From Thermotogae bacterium (GTDB taxonomy: Bacteria; Thermotogota; Thermotogae; Petrotogales; Kosmotogaceae), in assembly GCA_003643975.1 (NCBI GenBank), contig QNAR01000053.1, positions 1 to 8,820 on the forward strand: 8,820 bases of DNA. Direction: 5' to 3'. The position numbers and the translations under genes are program-made. The notes under the pieces are model-generated. The model was given only the letters and a program-made list of their open reading frames with translations, was not told the DNA's origin and made no database searches. Shown piece after piece: positions 6,499 to 8,820 of this stretch (position 1 is the first letter of the stretch; every line of letters begins with the position of its first letter).

Positions 6499-7701
6499 AT
6501 GCACAGAGGAATTGAGATTCACGACGGAATCTACTGGATTGGTGTCAATGACTACGAAACTAATCTCTTCGAGGGTTTATGGCCACTTCCCAAAGGGGTT
6601 TCATACAACGCATACATGATAATAGATGAAAAGGTAGCACTTGTTGACACGGTCAAAGGTAGCTATTTTTCGCAGTATCTTGATAAGGTAAAGGCATTGC
6701 TTCCGGAAGGGAAGAGTATAGATTATCTGGTGATAAACCACATGGAACCTGACCATTCAGGTGCAATAAAGGTATTGGTTGAAGCATATCCAAGAATGAA
6801 GATAGTTGGAAACAAAAAGACTATTCAATTTTTAGAGGGATTTTATGGAATTACAAAGAACACTGTTACCATTGAAGATGGAGAAGTTCTTTCCCTTGGA
6901 ACCCATAAGTTGAAGTTCTACCTTACCCCAATGGTTCACTGGCCTGAAACTATGATGACTTATGACCTCGAAACGGGGACTCTTTTTTCGGGTGATGCCT
7001 TTGGTGGCTTTGGAGCATTGAATGGAGGTATTTTTGATAACCAGGTTGACCTGGAATACTATGAAGATGAAATCTTAAGGTACTTTTCAAACATTGTAGG
7101 ACGTTACAGCGCAATGGTTCAACGGGCGTTTAAAAAGCTTGAAGGTATAGACATCAAGACTATTGCAGCGACTCATGGCCCTATATGGAGAAAGAATCCA
7201 GAGAAGATAATCAGCCTCTATGACCAATGGAGCAAACAGGAAGCTGAGGAAGGTGTGGTATTAGTTTATGGATCAATGTACGGGAACACTCAAAGGATGA
7301 TGGAAGCCGTTGCAAAGGGTTTATGTGATGAAGGGGTACAGAAAATCAGGCTTCACAACATCGCGAAATCTCATATTTCTTTTGTCATCCGGGATATCTG
7401 GAAATTTAAGGGCTTAATCATGGGAAGCTGTACTTACAACACAGAGCTCTTTCCTCCTATGAAACAATTGATCTCGGCTATCGAAAACAGAATGATGAAA
7501 AACCGATATGTTGGAGTTTTTGGCTCTTATAGCTGGAGTGGAGGGGCATTGAAGGAATTAGAAGAATTTGCAAGCAACAACAAAGGTTGGAATTTCATTG
7601 AACCGGTAATAGAAGCTCAACATTCTCCAAAAGAGGAAGAGTTGAAAAAATGCAAATTGCTCGGTACAAATATGGCCAAAGCAATAAGAAAATCACTCTA
7701 A
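6499..7701 (+). CDS. fprA: Flavodiiron protein (A-type, oxygen reductase)
   Basis: A 400-residue protein, the usual length of a core (class A) flavodiiron protein. Residues 1-250 are a metallo-beta-lactamase-like domain with every diiron ligand in place: H81, E83 and D85 in NHMEPDHSG, H147 in MVHWPE, D166 in SGDAFGG, and H226 in ATHGPIW. Residues 252-400 are a flavodoxin domain with the FMN phosphate loop YGSMYGNTQ (257-265) and flavin-contacting GSCTYN (309-314) and FGSYSWSGG (341-349). In anaerobes this cytoplasmic enzyme takes electrons, commonly from rubredoxin, and reduces O2 to water; some members reduce NO. There is no C-terminal rubredoxin domain, so a separate donor is expected. The ATG at 6499 is preceded by AAGGAGGGG with a four-base gap. 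It is apparently a single-gene unit ended by the terminator at 7716. Oxygen versus NO preference cannot be told from sequence alone. Confidence 0.97.
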   Translation: MHRGIEIHDGIYWIGVNDYETNLFEGLWPLPKGVSYNAYMIIDEKVALVDTVKGSYFSQYLDKVKALLPEGKSIDYLVINHMEPDHSGAIKVLVEAYPRMKIVGNKKTIQFLEGFYGITKNTVTIEDGEVLSLGTHKLKFYLTPMVHWPETMMTYDLETGTLFSGDAFGGFGALNGGIFDNQVDLEYYEDEILRYFSNIVGRYSAMVQRAFKKLEGIDIKTIAATHGPIWRKNPEKIISLYDQWSKQEAEEGVVLVYGSMYGNTQRMMEAVAKGLCDEGVQKIRLHNIAKSHISFVIRDIWKFKGLIMGSCTYNTELFPPMKQLISAIENRMMKNRYVGVFGSYSWSGGALKELEEFASNNKGWNFIEPVIEAQHSPKEEELKKCKLLGTNMAKAIRKSL

Positions 7702-7715
7702 GTAGCTATTTACAA

Positions 7716-7740
7716 GGCCGGGAAATCCCGGTCTTTTATT
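7716..7740 (+). terminator. Rho-independent terminator after the flavodiiron gene
   Basis: A 7-bp stem (GGCCGGG pairing with CCCGGTC, including one G-U) closes a four-base AAAT loop and is followed by TTTTATT. It begins 15 bases after the flavodiiron stop codon and should end that transcript. Its last T is also the first base of the next promoter's -35 box. Confidence 0.9.
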
Positions 7741-7768
7741 TGACAATCACTGTACTATGTGTTATAGT
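7740..7768 (+). promoter_or_regulatory. Near-consensus promoter of the GntR-ABC operon
   Basis: A perfect TTGACA (7740-7745), a 17-base spacer and TATAGT (7763-7768) form a strong sigma-A-type promoter about 30 bases before the GntR start codon. The spacer and -10 box are covered by an inverted repeat, as expected for repression by blocking RNA polymerase. Confidence 0.85.
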
Positions 7769-7773
7769 ACAGT
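7749..7773. promoter_or_regulatory. Predicted GntR operator (10-bp inverted repeat)
   Basis: Perfect 10-base arms, ACTGTACTAT (7749-7758) and ATAGTACAGT (7764-7773), flank a five-base spacer. The repeat covers the promoter spacer and -10 box, directly upstream of a YtrA-type GntR gene. Autoregulation of such operons through an inverted repeat at the promoter is known for the subfamily; that this repeat is the site is inferred from its position and perfection. Confidence 0.8.
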
Positions 7774-7797
7774 ATGATATTTTGAGAAGGTGTTAGA

Positions 7798-8172
7798 ATG
7801 CTTGTGAATCTCGATATACACTCTCCAATGCCAATATACAAACAAATAAAGCAGGGAATAGTAGGAAAGATATTAAGGGGCGAATTGAAAAGAGATGACG
7901 CCCTACCCTCGATCAGGGAACTCGCCACGGCATTGAGGGTTAATCCAAATACGGTTGTCAGAGCATACAAAGAGCTGGAACTTGAGGGTATTTTAATCGC
8001 CAGACAGGGAATTGGCTTCCTTATAAGCACGGAAGCAGCTACAATCAAAGAGGTCTTTTTGATGAGCATGAAAAGGGAACTTTCAGAAGTGGTTATTAAA
8101 GCAAAGAAAAGCGGAATAATGCTTGAAGAGCTTCAAAAGGTGGTGGAAGAACTATGGAAAGGCATGAAATGA
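7798..8172 (+). CDS. GntR-family repressor, YtrA subfamily
   Basis: A 124-residue cytoplasmic DNA-binding protein. Residues 11-78 are a GntR winged helix: PMPIYKQIKQGIVGKIL, then LPSIRELATALRVNPNTVVR (36-55) containing the recognition helix, and the wing ARQGIGFLI (68-76). Only about 45 residues of predicted helix follow (80-124), too short for the large effector domains of FadR- or HutC-type members and typical of the YtrA subfamily. Members usually repress their own operon, which encodes an ABC transporter, and respond to cell-envelope or antibiotic stress in well-studied cases. The ATG start has AGAAGGTG upstream. The stop codon overlaps the start of the following ABC ATPase gene, and a promoter with a perfect inverted repeat sits just upstream. 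The subfamily call is firm; the inducing signal is unknown. Confidence 0.92.
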   Translation: MLVNLDIHSPMPIYKQIKQGIVGKILRGELKRDDALPSIRELATALRVNPNTVVRAYKELELEGILIARQGIGFLISTEAATIKEVFLMSMKRELSEVVIKAKKSGIMLEELQKVVEELWKGMK

Positions 8173-8820
8173 ATGAGCCCGTTTCTGTCAGAGGTCTAAA
8201 AAAATATTATGGTGACACAAAAGCGGTAGATGGCATAGATTTCAACGTAAAGCCTCAAGAAGTGCATGCCCTTTTAGGACCCAACGGTGCAGGAAAAACA
8301 ACTACACTCAAGTCGATATTGGGCTTTGTAAGATATGAAGGTAACATTAAAGTCTTTGGCAAAGAAATCGATTATACAAGAGAAAAAATCGCTTTCGTGC
8401 CCGATGAAAAGAATTTTTATAAATCTCTTACGGGTTTGCAGGCAATAGAAATGTGCAAAAGGCTTTTTGAGGATTTCAGAGAAGAAAGAGCAAAAGAACT
8501 TTTTGAAACCTTTCAGCTTCCGCTGAAAAAAAGAATTGGCACTTTTTCACATGGAATGAAGACTCAGGCTTACCTGGCTCTGATTTTCGCCAGGCAAGCA
8601 CAGCTTTACATTTTTGACGAGCTCACCTGGGGACTGGACCCAATTAAAAGAGATGATGTGCTGGAAATGGTTCGAGACCTCGTAATTAACGGAAGTTCAG
8701 TGCTTTACACCTCTCACATAATCCCGGAAGTTGAAAGAATAGCTGACAGAATCACGATAATGCACAAAGGGAAAATACATTTTTCGGGGTTCCTGGATGA
8801 GATCAAAGAGAGATTTCTCG
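8169..8820 (+). CDS. ABC transporter ATP-binding protein, YtrB-like (cut by window edge)
   Basis: 217 codons are visible and the frame is open at the edge. Motifs are Walker A GPNGAGKTT (37-45), a Q-loop region FVPDEKNFY (76-84) lacking the usual glutamine, a signature FSHGMKTQ (126-133) in place of LSGGQ, Walker B LYIFDE (146-151), and the switch histidine in TSH (181-183). Walker B runs into LTWGLDP rather than the common PTxGLDP. The catalytic glutamate (E151) and histidine (H183) are present, so activity is likely. Start chosen at ATG 8169, which overlaps the GntR stop as ATGA and has AAAGG six bases upstream. An in-frame ATG at 8154 with AGGTGGTGG ahead of it is an alternative adding five residues. 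A permease gene should follow beyond the window. It presumably exports a substrate under control of the adjacent repressor. Confidence 0.9.
   Translation, partial: MNEPVSVRGLKKYYGDTKAVDGIDFNVKPQEVHALLGPNGAGKTTTLKSILGFVRYEGNIKVFGKEIDYTREKIAFVPDEKNFYKSLTGLQAIEMCKRLFEDFREERAKELFETFQLPLKKRIGTFSHGMKTQAYLALIFARQAQLYIFDELTWGLDPIKRDDVLEMVRDLVINGSSVLYTSHIIPEVERIADRITIMHKGKIHFSGFLDEIKERFL

Noticed and set aside
7755..8069. 104-codon minus-strand open frame over the GntR gene
   Set aside because: Antisense to an intact GntR protein and overlapping its operator; no protein family features.
1..8820. Defence island, prophage, insertion sequence or CRISPR array
   Set aside because: No transposase, integrase, terminal repeats, spacer-repeat pattern or tRNA was seen. 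A WYL regulator alone is not evidence of a defence system here.

Overview
The window looks like part of a chromosome from an anaerobic, probably thermophilic bacterium, most likely a member of the Thermotogota (Kosmotoga/Mesotoga-like). The grounds are a complete flavodiiron protein, an enzyme typical of strict anaerobes; strong Shine-Dalgarno sequences (AAGGAGGGG, GAGAGGAGT, AAAGGAG); short intergenic gaps; moderate-to-low GC, judged by eye; and the overall flavour of the proteins. The genus is inference and has not been tested against a database.

Layout, left to right. Positions 1-185 (minus) hold the first 61 codons of an amidohydrolase, cut by the window edge, with its own promoter at 225-252. 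Positions 249-6154 (minus) hold five tightly packed genes, read right to left. They are a secreted protein with two von Willebrand factor A (vWA) domains and an Ig-like tail (6154-4151), a WYL-type helix-turn-helix regulator (4175-3435), an ABC ATPase of the DrrA/NatA type (3407-2481), and two different ABC-2 permeases (2469-1306 and 1313-249). The ATPase and the two permeases make a full ABC-2 exporter. The regulator next to them is the obvious candidate to control it.

Positions 6155-6498 are a divergent intergenic region of 344 bases. It carries a perfect 14-bp palindrome containing a TATAAT on each strand, a second small inverted repeat, and a -10-like box for the flavodiiron gene. To the right, on the plus strand, lie the flavodiiron protein (6499-7701), a clear rho-independent terminator (7716-7740), and the start of a second regulator-transporter module. 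That module has a near-consensus promoter whose spacer and -10 are covered by a 10-bp-arm inverted repeat (7749-7773), a short YtrA-type GntR repressor (7798-8172), and an ABC ATPase overlapping it by ATGA and running off the window (8169-8820).

How the parts work together: the window holds two separate ABC modules, each with its own regulator, on either side of an oxygen-defence enzyme. The GntR module is a recognisable autoregulated type. The minus-strand cluster is less familiar, because a secreted vWA protein precedes the WYL regulator and the exporter. It is the best candidate here for an undescribed functional unit, but only adjacency supports that. No RNA genes, CRISPR arrays, insertion sequences or attachment sites were seen.
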